Shown piece by piece: positions 22,898-31,346 of a DNA stretch of 56,537 nt (position 1 is the stretch's first letter; the number at the start of each line of letters is the position of its first letter). A program made the position numbers and the translations under genes. Under the pieces are notes generated by a model. The model was not told the origin of the DNA. It made no database searches and saw only the letters and a program-made list of their open reading frames with translations. The DNA comes from Candidatus Zipacnadia bacterium (GTDB lineage: Bacteria > Armatimonadota > Zipacnadia > Zipacnadales > UBA5352). Location of the stretch: assembly GCA_029820945.1 (NCBI GenBank), contig JALGUJ010000027.1, positions 1-56,537 of the forward strand, read 5' to 3'.

Positions 22898-23266
22898 ATG
22901 GGCCGGAGGTGTGGTTGGGGCCGGACGGGCTTCGCGCTGATCGAGATCCTCCTGGTCATCGTCATCATCGGCCTGCTCGTGGGCGGCTACTACGGGCTGA
23001 TGGGCGGCGATGGGGACGAGGGCGAGAAGAAGTCGGTTCCAGCGCGCTCGATCGAGAAGGCGAAGTCCGTTGAGTGCGCCAGTAACCTCAATCAGTGCAG
23101 GCAGCTCATCCAGATGTACGTCATCGAGAACGGGCAGTACCCGAAGGAGTTCAACCCGGGGGAACAGGGCAGCTTGGGCCGATGCCCGGTCAGCGGCAAG
23201 CCCTACGTGTACGACCCTGAGACCGGCAAGATCCACTGCACTACTCCGGGGCATGAGGGTCTGTGA
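22898..23266 (+). CDS. Type IV pilin-like (pseudopilin) protein between accB and accC
   Basis: The product has 122 residues. It starts five bases after accB. The basic leader is followed by TGFALIEILLVIVIIGLLVG, a class III prepilin motif (Gly then Phe+1, Glu+5) with Thr replaced by Ala. The globular part has CASNLNQCRQLIQMYVIENGQYP, typical of GspG/ComGC-like pseudopilins. The tail CPVSGKPYVYDPETGKIHC ends in PGHEGL, possibly a disulfide or zinc pair. It would be processed by a prepilin peptidase and sit in a pilus or type II secretion pseudopilus. Its place inside the accB-accC pair is unexpected. Confidence 0.88.
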   Translation: MGRRCGWGRTGFALIEILLVIVIIGLLVGGYYGLMGGDGDEGEKKSVPARSIEKAKSVECASNLNQCRQLIQMYVIENGQYPKEFNPGEQGSLGRCPVSGKPYVYDPETGKIHCTTPGHEGL

Positions 23267-23331
23267 GCAAGCGCCTCTTCAGCAAGCACCAGAGACTATC
23301 AGTAGGTCGCGGCGACGCATGGAGCTAGCGT

Positions 23332-24693
23332 ATGTTTGAGAAGGTGTTGGTGGCGAATCGCGGCGAGATCGCCTGCCGCGTCATGCAGGCCTGCCGCGAG
23401 CTGGGCATCGCGACCGTGGCGGTGTACTCGGAGGCCGACCGCGACGCGATGCATGTGCGCATGGCCGACGAGGCCGTTTGCGTCGGCGACGCGCCGAACA
23501 GCGGCAGCTACCTGAACGCCGCCAACATCCTCAGCGCCGCGGTGATCACCGGCGCGGAGGCCATCCACCCCGGCTACGGCAACCTCTCGGAGGATGCCAA
23601 CTTCGCCGAGGCCGCCGAAGCCTGCAAGCTCACCTTCATCGGCCCGTCGCCGGAGGCCATCGCGCGGGTGGGCAACAAGTCCGAGGCGCGCAGGACCATG
23701 CGGGAGGCCGGCGTGCCCGTCATGCCCGGATCGGCCGATGGCATTAAGGGCGCCGACGATGCTCGGGAGATTGCCGACGAGCTGGGCTACCCGGTCATGG
23801 TCAAGGCCGCCGGAGGCGGAGGCGGACGTGGCATCCGTATCATCCACAACGACGACCAGATGAAGGAGGCCGTCAGCCAGGCCTCCTCGGAGGCCAAGAG
23901 CGCCTTCGGCAACGGCGAGCTGTACATCGAGAAATACATGGAGGACCTCCGCCACGTGGAGGTGCAGATCCTCAGCGACGAGCATGGCAACTACGTGCAC
24001 CTGGGCGAGCGTGAGTGCTCCATCCAGTACCGCCATCAGAAGCTGCTCGAGGAGTCGCCCTGCGTGGCGGTGAGCGCCTCCCTGCGCCGGCGCATGGGCG
24101 AGGCGGCGGTGCGCGCGGCGCAGGCGGCCGGGTACACCAACGCGGGCACGGTCGAGTTCCTCCTCGATCAGCGGGGGCGGTTCTACTTCATCGAGATGAA
24201 CGCCCGCATCCAGGTCGAGCATCCCGTCACCGAGATGCTCACCGGCATCGACATCATCCGCGAGCAGATCCGCATCGCCGGAGGCCAGGCGCTCAGGCAC
24301 GAGCAGGGCGGCATCTGGTTCAACGGCCACGCGATCGAGTGTCGTATCCTGGCCGCCGACGGGGAACGTGGCTTCCTGCCCTCACCTGGCACCATCACGC
24401 ACTGGGAGTTCCCCTCCGGCCCGGGCATCCGCGTCGATAGCGGCGTGGCGACCGGCTCGGTGGTGTCCACCCACTACGACCCGATGATCGCCAAGGTCAT
24501 CTGCTGGGATGAGGACCGCGCGAGCTGCATCGAGCGCATGCGCGCCACGCTGCGTGGGGCGAGAATCGAGGGCGTGAAGACCACCATTCCCTACCATCTG
24601 CAACTGCTCGGGAACGCGTACTTCCGACGCGGCGAGATCACCACCCAGTTCATCCAAAGACGCCTGCCGATACCCCATGGAGGTGGACGCTGA
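23332..24693 (+). CDS. accC: Biotin carboxylase subunit of acetyl-CoA carboxylase
   Basis: The product has 453 residues, the normal length. It has the N-terminal domain FEKVLVANRGEIACRVMQAC, the ATP-grasp glycine loop KAAGGGGGRGIRI (about 160), ERECSIQYRHQKLLEESP, FIEMNARIQVEHPVTEM with the metal-binding Glu/Asn and catalytic Arg, and a C-terminal GIRVDSGVATGSVVSTHYDPMIAKV. The first Arg of the usual RRHQK is Tyr. It catalyses ATP-dependent carboxylation of biotin on AccB for fatty-acid synthesis. The stop overlaps the next ATG (TGATG). Confidence 0.97.
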   Translation: MFEKVLVANRGEIACRVMQACRELGIATVAVYSEADRDAMHVRMADEAVCVGDAPNSGSYLNAANILSAAVITGAEAIHPGYGNLSEDANFAEAAEACKLTFIGPSPEAIARVGNKSEARRTMREAGVPVMPGSADGIKGADDAREIADELGYPVMVKAAGGGGGRGIRIIHNDDQMKEAVSQASSEAKSAFGNGELYIEKYMEDLRHVEVQILSDEHGNYVHLGERECSIQYRHQKLLEESPCVAVSASLRRRMGEAAVRAAQAAGYTNAGTVEFLLDQRGRFYFIEMNARIQVEHPVTEMLTGIDIIREQIRIAGGQALRHEQGGIWFNGHAIECRILAADGERGFLPSPGTITHWEFPSGPGIRVDSGVATGSVVSTHYDPMIAKVICWDEDRASCIERMRATLRGARIEGVKTTIPYHLQLLGNAYFRRGEITTQFIQRRLPIPHGGGR

Positions 24694-24863
24694 TGGTTGA
24701 CGACAACGGTCGGGACTTCTGGCGCTGCATGGCGGGCAGCATCTTCGGGTTCGCGCTGGCGCTGGTGTGGATCATCAAGGGATTCGGGTTCTTCCTGCTG
24801 GCCGCCGCTCTTACGATAGTCGGCGGACTGCTCGGCTGGCTGTTCGGACGCATCTTTGCCTGA
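24693..24863 (+). CDS. Small membrane protein, DUF2273-like
   Basis: The product has 56 residues. ATG 24693 overlaps the accC stop, with GGAGG at 24679-24683. It has two hydrophobic helices: GSIFGFALALVWIIKGFGFF and LLAAALTIVGGLLGWLFG. In Firmicutes a DUF2273 protein of this size and topology sits between accC/asp23 and nusB, and the position here is identical although no Asp23-like gene is present. Function is not established. In Gram-positives these proteins are associated with cell-envelope Asp23 proteins. Confidence 0.8.
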   Translation: MVDDNGRDFWRCMAGSIFGFALALVWIIKGFGFFLLAAALTIVGGLLGWLFGRIFA

Positions 24864-24874
24864 CGAGGTGTTGT

Positions 24875-25348
24875 ATGCGCGAGGGCGCACGTCGAAGAGG
24901 GCGAGAGCTGGCGCTCTCCATCCTGTTCCAGGCGGATCTGGGCGAGCTCGGGGCGGGGGCTGCGGTCGCGCGGCTCTCGTGCACCATGGACATGCTCGCC
25001 GAGATCTGGGAGATGCCGGCCGAGGAGCGGCGCAAGCTGCGCGCCGAGATCGAGCAGTTCGCCATTCGGCTGGTCGAGGCGTACTTCTCCCGTGCGGAGG
25101 AGATCGACGCGCACATCGAACGGCTCGCCCACGACTGGACCCTCGAGCGCATGCCCGCGACCGACCGCAACGTGCTGCGGGTGGCGGCGGCGGAGCTGCT
25201 GGGAGTCTCCGAGACGCCCGTCAGCGTCGTCTTCAATGAGGCGGTCGAGCTGGCAAAGACCTACGGCACTCCCGCGTCGGGCAAGTTCGTGAACGGCGTG
25301 CTGGCGACGCTCGCGCGCGAAGAGGGCCTGGTCTCGGAGAAGGCGTGA
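24875..25348 (+). CDS. nusB: Transcription antitermination factor NusB
   Basis: The product has 157 residues. ATG 24875 gives MREGARRRGRELALSILFQAD, the canonical NusB start; upstream in-frame codons are non-homologous. It is all helical, with HIERLAHDWTLERMPATDRNVLRVAAAELL and PVSVVFNEAVELAKTYGT...FVNGVLA, the conserved RNA- and NusE-binding faces. NusB acts with NusA and S10 in rRNA antitermination. The stop overlaps the GTG of xseA. Confidence 0.96.
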   Translation: MREGARRRGRELALSILFQADLGELGAGAAVARLSCTMDMLAEIWEMPAEERRKLRAEIEQFAIRLVEAYFSRAEEIDAHIERLAHDWTLERMPATDRNVLRVAAAELLGVSETPVSVVFNEAVELAKTYGTPASGKFVNGVLATLAREEGLVSEKA

Positions 25349-26736
25349 GGGGCATGGACAACGGCTCCTCCGCCGGACGGGTCACGCTCTCCGTCTCCGA
25401 GCTGACCGCCTACGTCAAGCGGCTAATCGAGCGGGATGAGCTGCTCGCCGAGGTCGCCATCCGCGGCGAGATCTCGAACTTCATCCGTCACCGCTCCGGG
25501 CACCTGTACTTCTCGCTCAAGGACGACGCCAGCCAGCTCTCGTGCGTCTGCTTCCGCGGCGACGCCTGGCGGCTGGGCTTCGAGCCGGAGGACGGCCAGC
25601 AGGTCGTCGCGCACGGCAGCATCGGCGTCTACGAGCGGCGCGGGGTCTACCAGCTCGTCGTCCGCGCCATGCGCCCGGACGGTGCGGGCGAGTTGGCCGA
25701 GGCGATCGCGAAGCTGCGGGCGAAGCTGGAGGCCGAGGGGCTTTTCGACCCATCGCACAAGCGGGCGCTTCCGCGCTACCCCCGGCGGATCGCTCTCGTG
25801 ACGTCGTTGACCGGCGCCGCCGTGCGAGATCTGGTCAGCGTCATCTCGCGGCGCTTCCCGCCCGCGCACCTGATTGCCGTGCCCACCACCGTGCAGGGCG
25901 AGACGGCGCCGGAGAGCATCGTCGGGTCGCTGCGTCTCGCGGCCACGGTGTGCGCCGCAGACCTGGTGATTGTCGGGCGGGGCGGGGGCTCCCTCGAGGA
26001 CCTGTGGGCGTTCTACGACGAGCGCGTCGTGCGCGCGGTCTTCGCCTGCCCGGTTCCCGTCATCAGCGCGGTCGGTCATGAGACCGATGTGAGCCTGTGT
26101 GATGAGGCGGCCGACCTGCGGGCCCCCACGCCGTCGGCCGCGGGCGAGCTTGCGGTGCCCGACGTGCGAGATCTGATCGTGGACCTGGAGCAGTTGGGGG
26201 CGCGGGCCTCGGCGGCGCTGCTGCATCGCGTCAAGCTGGCGGGCTCGCGGCTTGCCGCGGCCTGCGAGCGACCGGTGCTGTCGCGACCTGGCGCCATGGT
26301 CGAGCCGCGCTGGCAGCGGCTCGACGAGGCGGGGGTGCGTGCGGTCAGGGGCGCCCACCTGGCGATCGAGAGGCTCGAGGGCAGGCTCAGCCGGTCCTCC
26401 CTGGCGCTACGCGCCTTCGACCCCCGCCTTGGGCGGCGGCTCAACGTCATGAATCGCCAGGGGGCGCGGGTCGAGGACGCATCCCGGCAGGCGCGCGCGG
26501 CGGTGATGCGCCGCACGCACCAGCTCTCGGCGCGACTGGCCTCGGCGCAGGCGTCGCTCCGGGCCCTCGATCCGCGGCGCGTGGTCGAGCGCGGCTTCGC
26601 ACTGGTCTGGCGCGACCGCGATCACCGGCTGGTGCGGGCGGTTGCGGACGTCGATGAAGGCGAGGGCATACACGTCTCGGTGGCGGATGGCGAGATCGAC
26701 GCGACGGTCACCGGGAGGACGGAGTGCGCGGACTGA
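25345..26736 (+). CDS. xseA: Exodeoxyribonuclease VII large subunit
   Basis: The product has 463 residues. The start is GTG 25345, overlapping the nusB stop, with GGAGAAGG upstream; ATG 25354 is an alternative. It has an N-terminal OB-fold (VAIRGEISNFIRHRSGHLYFSLKDD), then the catalytic region with RIALVTSLTGAAVRD, VGRGGGSLEDLWAF and VISAVGHETDVSLCDEAADLRAPTPSAA. Then comes a long coiled-coil and a C-terminal DPRRVVERGFAL. With XseB it degrades single-stranded DNA into oligonucleotides in mismatch repair and recombination. Confidence 0.96.
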   Translation: MRGMDNGSSAGRVTLSVSELTAYVKRLIERDELLAEVAIRGEISNFIRHRSGHLYFSLKDDASQLSCVCFRGDAWRLGFEPEDGQQVVAHGSIGVYERRGVYQLVVRAMRPDGAGELAEAIAKLRAKLEAEGLFDPSHKRALPRYPRRIALVTSLTGAAVRDLVSVISRRFPPAHLIAVPTTVQGETAPESIVGSLRLAATVCAADLVIVGRGGGSLEDLWAFYDERVVRAVFACPVPVISAVGHETDVSLCDEAADLRAPTPSAAGELAVPDVRDLIVDLEQLGARASAALLHRVKLAGSRLAAACERPVLSRPGAMVEPRWQRLDEAGVRAVRGAHLAIERLEGRLSRSSLALRAFDPRLGRRLNVMNRQGARVEDASRQARAAVMRRTHQLSARLASAQASLRALDPRRVVERGFALVWRDRDHRLVRAVADVDEGEGIHVSVADGEIDATVTGRTECAD

Positions 26737-26993
26737 TGACCGAGGATGCAAAGAGCGTTGACGAGATGGGCTTCGAGGAGGCCCTCGACGAGCTGGAGAG
26801 GATCGTCGAGGAGCTGGAGAGCGGGCAGGTGGAGCTGGACCGCATGGTCGATCGCTTCGAGCGCGCCATGGGCCTGCGCAAGCGCTGCGCCCACCTGCTG
26901 GCCGAGGCCGAAACCAAGATAGAGCAGCTCGTTGATGAGGAGGGCTCCACCGAGCCATTCTCGCCTGGTGATACGAATGACGATCAGTCTTGA
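26736..26993 (+). CDS. xseB: Exodeoxyribonuclease VII small subunit
   Basis: The product has 85 residues. ATG 26736 overlaps the xseA stop (TGATG). FEEALDELERIVEELESGQVELDRMVDRFERAM and LRKRCAHLLAEAETKIEQL are the standard helical hairpin of XseB. Its end overlaps the dxs start by 17 bases. Several copies bind the coiled-coil of one XseA. Confidence 0.95.
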   Translation: MTEDAKSVDEMGFEEALDELERIVEELESGQVELDRMVDRFERAMGLRKRCAHLLAEAETKIEQLVDEEGSTEPFSPGDTNDDQS

Positions 26994-28869
26994 CGACATT
27001 GAGTCACCCCGGGACCTCAAGGGCCTGGGAACGTCGGACCTCGAGGCGCTGGCGGCACAGATGCGGGAGCGCATCATTGAGACCGTCTCCAACACCGGCG
27101 GGCATCTGGCGTCCAACCTGGGCGTTGTGGAGCTGACGCTGGCGCTGCACGCGGTGCTCGACAGCCCCCATGACAAGATCATCTGGGACGTCAGCCACCA
27201 GTGCTACACCCACAAGCTGCTGACCGGCCGCCAGGATGGCTTTGCGCAACTGCGGCAGTACCAGGGCCTGGCCGGCTTCACCAAGCGTGACGAGAGCGAG
27301 CACGACCCCTTCGGCGCGGGCCACGGCAGCACCTCGATCTCGGCGGCGCTGGGCTTCGCCAAGGCCCGTGACCTGCGCAGGTCGGACGAGCGCATCGTGG
27401 CCGTCATTGGCGACGGTGCCCTGACCGGCGGGCTGGCCTTCGAGGGCCTCAATGCCGCAGGGCACCTCGGTGCGGACCTGACCGTGGTGCTCAACGATAA
27501 CGAGATGAGCATCGCCAGGAACGTGGGCGCGCTCTCGGCGCACCTCGCCATGCTGCGCGCGAATGTCACGCCCACCATCCGCCGCGCGCGGCATGACCTC
27601 ACCCGCATGCTCGAGCGCCTGCCCATGGGCCAGTCAATGGTGCTGGCCATGGACCGTTTCCGGGACGGCGTCAAGGGCATGGTCATCCCGGGCATGCTCT
27701 TCGAGAACCTCGGCTTCACCTACCTCGGGCCCATCGACGGGCACGACATCGCCGACCTGACGGAGATGCTCGAGCAGGCGGTGCGGATCCCCGGTCCGGT
27801 GCTGGTGCACGCCTTCACTACCAAGGGCAAGGGCTACGAGCCCGCCGAGCGCGATCCGCGCAGCTTCCACAGCACGCCGCCGTTCGAGACCAGGACCGGC
27901 CGGAAACTGCGCAAGCGCAGGGGACGCACCTACAGCGCTGTCTTCGGGGAGATGCTGTGCGAGCTGGCCGAGGACGACGACCGCATCGTCGTGATTACCG
28001 CCGCGATGCTCGACGGCACGGGGGTGGAGGGTTTCAACCAGCGCTACCCGGAGCGGACCTTCGACGTCGGGCTGGCCGAGGAGCATGCGGTGACCTTCGC
28101 GGCGGGGCTGGCGGCCGCCGGCATGAGGCCCGTCGTGGCGGTCTACTCCACCTTCCTGCAGCGGTCCTACGACCAGATGATCCACGACGTCTGCCTGCAG
28201 AATCTGCCGGTCGTCTTCGCCCTCGATCGGGGCGGAGTGGTTGGCGACGACGGGCCGACGCACCACGGCGTCTTCGACATCGCCTACATGCGGCACATCC
28301 CGAACATGACGTCGATGGCACCGCGCGACGAGGGCGAGCTGCGCGACATGATGGTCACCGCCCTGTCGCTCGAGGGGCCGGCCAGCCTGCGCTACCCCCG
28401 CGGCGAAGGCGTGGGCGCTGAGCTGCGGGGTGAGCCGAAGGTGCTCGAGATCGGGAAGGCCGAGGTCATGCGCGAGGGCGGCGACGTCGCCATACTGGCC
28501 CTGGGGCCCATGGTGTACACCGCCCTGGAGGCGGCCGAGGCGCTGGCCGAGGAGGGCATCGAGGCGACGGTGGTCAATCCGCGCTTCATCAAGCCCATGG
28601 ACGAGGAGCTGGTGCTGTCGCTGGCGTGGGAGGTGGGCGCCCTGGTCACGGCGGAAGAGGGCGTGCTGGCGGGCGGCTTCGGCTCCGCCGTCGCCGAGCT
28701 GCTCGCGGATGCCGGCCTCGGAGGCACGCGGCTGCGCAGGCTCGGCATCGGCGACGCCTTCGTCCCCAGCGGCGACCGGGAGGTCCTGCTCGCGCAGTGC
28801 GATCTCACGCGCGAGGGCATGGTAGGAGCGGTCAGAGAGCTGCTGGACGCGATCCCGCCCACGGGGTGA
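26977..28869 (+). CDS. dxs: 1-deoxy-D-xylulose-5-phosphate synthase
   Basis: The product has 630 residues. ATG 26977 (MTISLDDIESPRDLKGL) lies inside the xseB end. The thiamine diphosphate motif VAVIGDGALTGGLAFEGLN...LNDNEMSI, the HDPFGAGHGSTSISAALGFAKA loop and the transketolase-type DVGLAEEHAVTFAAGLA with DDGPTHHGVFDI are all present. It condenses pyruvate with glyceraldehyde-3-phosphate, the first step of MEP isoprenoid synthesis. Adjacency to xseB is common in bacteria, though ispA, often between them, is missing here. Confidence 0.97.
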   Translation: MTISLDDIESPRDLKGLGTSDLEALAAQMRERIIETVSNTGGHLASNLGVVELTLALHAVLDSPHDKIIWDVSHQCYTHKLLTGRQDGFAQLRQYQGLAGFTKRDESEHDPFGAGHGSTSISAALGFAKARDLRRSDERIVAVIGDGALTGGLAFEGLNAAGHLGADLTVVLNDNEMSIARNVGALSAHLAMLRANVTPTIRRARHDLTRMLERLPMGQSMVLAMDRFRDGVKGMVIPGMLFENLGFTYLGPIDGHDIADLTEMLEQAVRIPGPVLVHAFTTKGKGYEPAERDPRSFHSTPPFETRTGRKLRKRRGRTYSAVFGEMLCELAEDDDRIVVITAAMLDGTGVEGFNQRYPERTFDVGLAEEHAVTFAAGLAAAGMRPVVAVYSTFLQRSYDQMIHDVCLQNLPVVFALDRGGVVGDDGPTHHGVFDIAYMRHIPNMTSMAPRDEGELRDMMVTALSLEGPASLRYPRGEGVGAELRGEPKVLEIGKAEVMREGGDVAILALGPMVYTALEAAEALAEEGIEATVVNPRFIKPMDEELVLSLAWEVGALVTAEEGVLAGGFGSAVAELLADAGLGGTRLRRLGIGDAFVPSGDREVLLAQCDLTREGMVGAVRELLDAIPPTG

Positions 28870-28916
28870 GAGCGGCGCGCCCCTGGCAGGCGAAGCTCAC
28901 AAGGAGTGGTCGGACT

Positions 28917-30404
28917 ATGTCATCCTCGAAGACGAGGCACTGGAGCACTCTTCTCGTGGTGGCGACCGCCCTGGCGGTCACCTGCTGCTCCGTCTGGGGC
29001 CAGGAGGACGGCCCGGGGCTGGCCCAGTTCAAGCAGGGCGTCGAGCACTACGAGAACGGACAGCTCGAAAAGGCGCGTGATGCCTTCAAGGCGGCGCTTG
29101 AGGCGCTGCCCGAGGAGCCGACGGTCCTCTGCTGGCTGGGGTCGGTCTCGCTGCAGCTCGGCGAGACCGAGGCGGCGATCGGCTACCTCACCCGCGCTAT
29201 CGCCGCGGACCCCGACTACGCGGTCAGCTATAACAACCTGGGCAACGCCTACCTGGCGACGGGGGACCTGGCGAAGGCGGAGGAGCAGTACAAGCAGGCG
29301 CTGCAGCGGGATCCGAACTACTCCGACGCGGAGTATAACCTGGGGAATCTGTATGCCCGCCAGGGGCTCTACGAGCAGGCGTTCGAGGCCTACGGGCGCG
29401 CGATCGCCCTCCGCCCAAATGACTTCGACGTCCACGTGTCCTTCGGCCACGCCCTGCACAAGACCGGCGACATCGAGCAGGCGATCCAGCAGTTCGAGGC
29501 GGCGCGTCAGATCGAGCCGCAGGATGCGGAGGTCCTTACCATCCTCGGCACGCTCTACGTCAAGAGCGGACAGACCGAGAAGGCCATTGAGGCCTACGAG
29601 GAGGCGCTGGCGGCCGACGCGAACGTCGTGGAGGCACATATCGGCCTGGGGCTGGCGCTGTACAACAGTGGCCGGTACGACGAGGCCATCGACCACTGGT
29701 CGGCGGCGGCGGAACTGGACACCACGAGCTTCGCCGCGCGCTACAACATGGGCCTGGCCCACGCGGCACTGGGCGACTACGCGAAGTCGGCCGAGGCCTA
29801 CGAGAGCGCCCTGAGGATCCGGCCTGATGACGCGAACGCTCTCAACAACCTGGGCTGCGTGCTCTATGAGCTGGGCCAGGCCTCGGAGGCCGCCGACCGG
29901 TTCCAGCAGGCGATTACCGCCAAGCCGGAGCTGCAGGTGGCCCACCTGAACCTCGCACTGGCGCTTGAGAAGGCCGGCAGGCAGGATGAGGCGCTGGCAC
30001 AGTGGCAGCAGGCGGCGACGAAGTTCCCGGAGCTCGCCGCGGCGCACGCGGGGCTGGCCAACCTCCACTACGCGCGCGGCGAGCACGACCGCGCTCTCGA
30101 GGCCTACCAGAAGACGCTGGCGCTGGATCCCGAGAACCTGGAGGCGCACAACAACGCTGGGCTGATCCATCTCAACCGCGGCGACCTTGAGCAGGCCGTC
30201 AGCCAATTCCAGGCCGCGCTCGATATCGACCCGAGCTACGTGTACGCGCTCAACAACCTCGGCGTGGCGATAGAGAAGCAGGGCGACCTGCAGGCCGCCC
30301 TGGAGTACTACGAGAAGGCCCTTCAGTCCCAGCCGGACTACGCGCCGGCGCTCAAGAACCGGGACCGACTGCAAGGCGAGCTGGGCGAGACAGCCACGGA
30401 GTAA
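28917..30404 (+). CDS. Exported TPR-repeat protein
   Basis: The product has 495 residues. ATG 28917 follows AAGGAG. The N-terminal signal peptide (LLVVATALAVTCCSVWGQ) contains a possible lipobox at VTCC, so it may be a lipoprotein. The mature protein is an almost continuous array of about 13 TPR units, each about 34 residues, such as YAVSYNNLGNAYLATGDLAKAEEQYKQAL. It would be a periplasmic or surface scaffold for protein complexes. It lies where other genomes have unrelated genes between dxs and nadK. Partners are unknown. Confidence 0.88.
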   Translation: MSSSKTRHWSTLLVVATALAVTCCSVWGQEDGPGLAQFKQGVEHYENGQLEKARDAFKAALEALPEEPTVLCWLGSVSLQLGETEAAIGYLTRAIAADPDYAVSYNNLGNAYLATGDLAKAEEQYKQALQRDPNYSDAEYNLGNLYARQGLYEQAFEAYGRAIALRPNDFDVHVSFGHALHKTGDIEQAIQQFEAARQIEPQDAEVLTILGTLYVKSGQTEKAIEAYEEALAADANVVEAHIGLGLALYNSGRYDEAIDHWSAAAELDTTSFAARYNMGLAHAALGDYAKSAEAYESALRIRPDDANALNNLGCVLYELGQASEAADRFQQAITAKPELQVAHLNLALALEKAGRQDEALAQWQQAATKFPELAAAHAGLANLHYARGEHDRALEAYQKTLALDPENLEAHNNAGLIHLNRGDLEQAVSQFQAALDIDPSYVYALNNLGVAIEKQGDLQAALEYYEKALQSQPDYAPALKNRDRLQGELGETATE

Positions 30405-30429
30405 GCTGCGCGACGCAGAGAGGACCAGC

Positions 30430-31308
30430 ATGGGGCAACCTGTGGAACGGGTCGGGATAGTCACCGCCCTGCACAAGCCCCGCGCGCAGGAGGCCACCCG
30501 CAGGGCGGTCTCGCTGCTGCAGCAGGCGGGTGCGACCCCGGTGGTGTCGTCACCGCTGGCCGAGGCCTGCTCCCTGGACTGTGACGTCTGCGACGACATC
30601 GTCCAGGCGCGGCCCGATCTGATGCTGGTGATGGGAGGCGACGGGACCTTCCTCGCCGCCGCCCGCATGGTGGCGCCCATCGGGACGCCCCTGCTCGGCG
30701 TGGACCTGGGCGGCTTCGGATTCCTGGCGGAGGAGGAGCCCGAGCGCTTCCTGGCCGAGATCGAGCGCGTGCTGTCGGGGGAGTTCGAGGTCGAGGAGCG
30801 CCTGATGCTGCGGGTCCGCCTGCGCCGCAGCGACGAGCCCCGTGACACCTACCTGGGTCTTAATGACGCCGTCATCGCCACGGGCAGCTTCCGGCGTCTC
30901 GTGCGCCTGATGCTGTCCGTCAGCGGCCAGCACGCCGCGGAGTTCGCCGCCGACGGCCTGATCATCGCCACTCCCACCGGCTCGACCGCCTACTCGCTGT
31001 CCGCGGGCGGGCCGGTGGTGGACCCGAACGTCGAGGCCATCCTGATCACAGCCATCTGCCCCCACACCCTGGCGACCCGACCGCTGGTGGTCCGGGCCGA
31101 CTCGGAGCTGCGCGTCACCATCGACCCCTCGCGCGCGGCGCAGGAGGACCTGGCGCTGACCGTGGACGGCCAGGAGACCGTGAAGCTGCTCCCCAGGGAT
31201 GAGGTCGAGATCTCGCGGGCCGAGTGCCGCACGCGCATCGTGCGGCTTGGCCGCAGGACCTTCTACGACCGGCTGCGCGGTAAGCTCCGCTGGGGCGGCG
31301 AGCGCTAG
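30430..31308 (+). CDS. nadK: NAD kinase
   Basis: The product has 292 residues. VMGGDGTFLAAARMV is the GGDGT nucleotide-binding motif. GVDLGGFGFLAE replaces the more usual GVNxGxLGFL, and ADGLIIATPTGSTAYSLSAGGPVVDP is the second signature. A DGQE turn near the C-terminus matches the family. It phosphorylates NAD to NADP in the cytoplasm. It lies directly upstream of recN, as in many bacteria. Confidence 0.96.
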   Translation: MGQPVERVGIVTALHKPRAQEATRRAVSLLQQAGATPVVSSPLAEACSLDCDVCDDIVQARPDLMLVMGGDGTFLAAARMVAPIGTPLLGVDLGGFGFLAEEEPERFLAEIERVLSGEFEVEERLMLRVRLRRSDEPRDTYLGLNDAVIATGSFRRLVRLMLSVSGQHAAEFAADGLIIATPTGSTAYSLSAGGPVVDPNVEAILITAICPHTLATRPLVVRADSELRVTIDPSRAAQEDLALTVDGQETVKLLPRDEVEISRAECRTRIVRLGRRTFYDRLRGKLRWGGER

Positions 31309-31346
31309 CCGGTCCCGTCTCGCCACGGGCGGGCGATTGAGCACCC

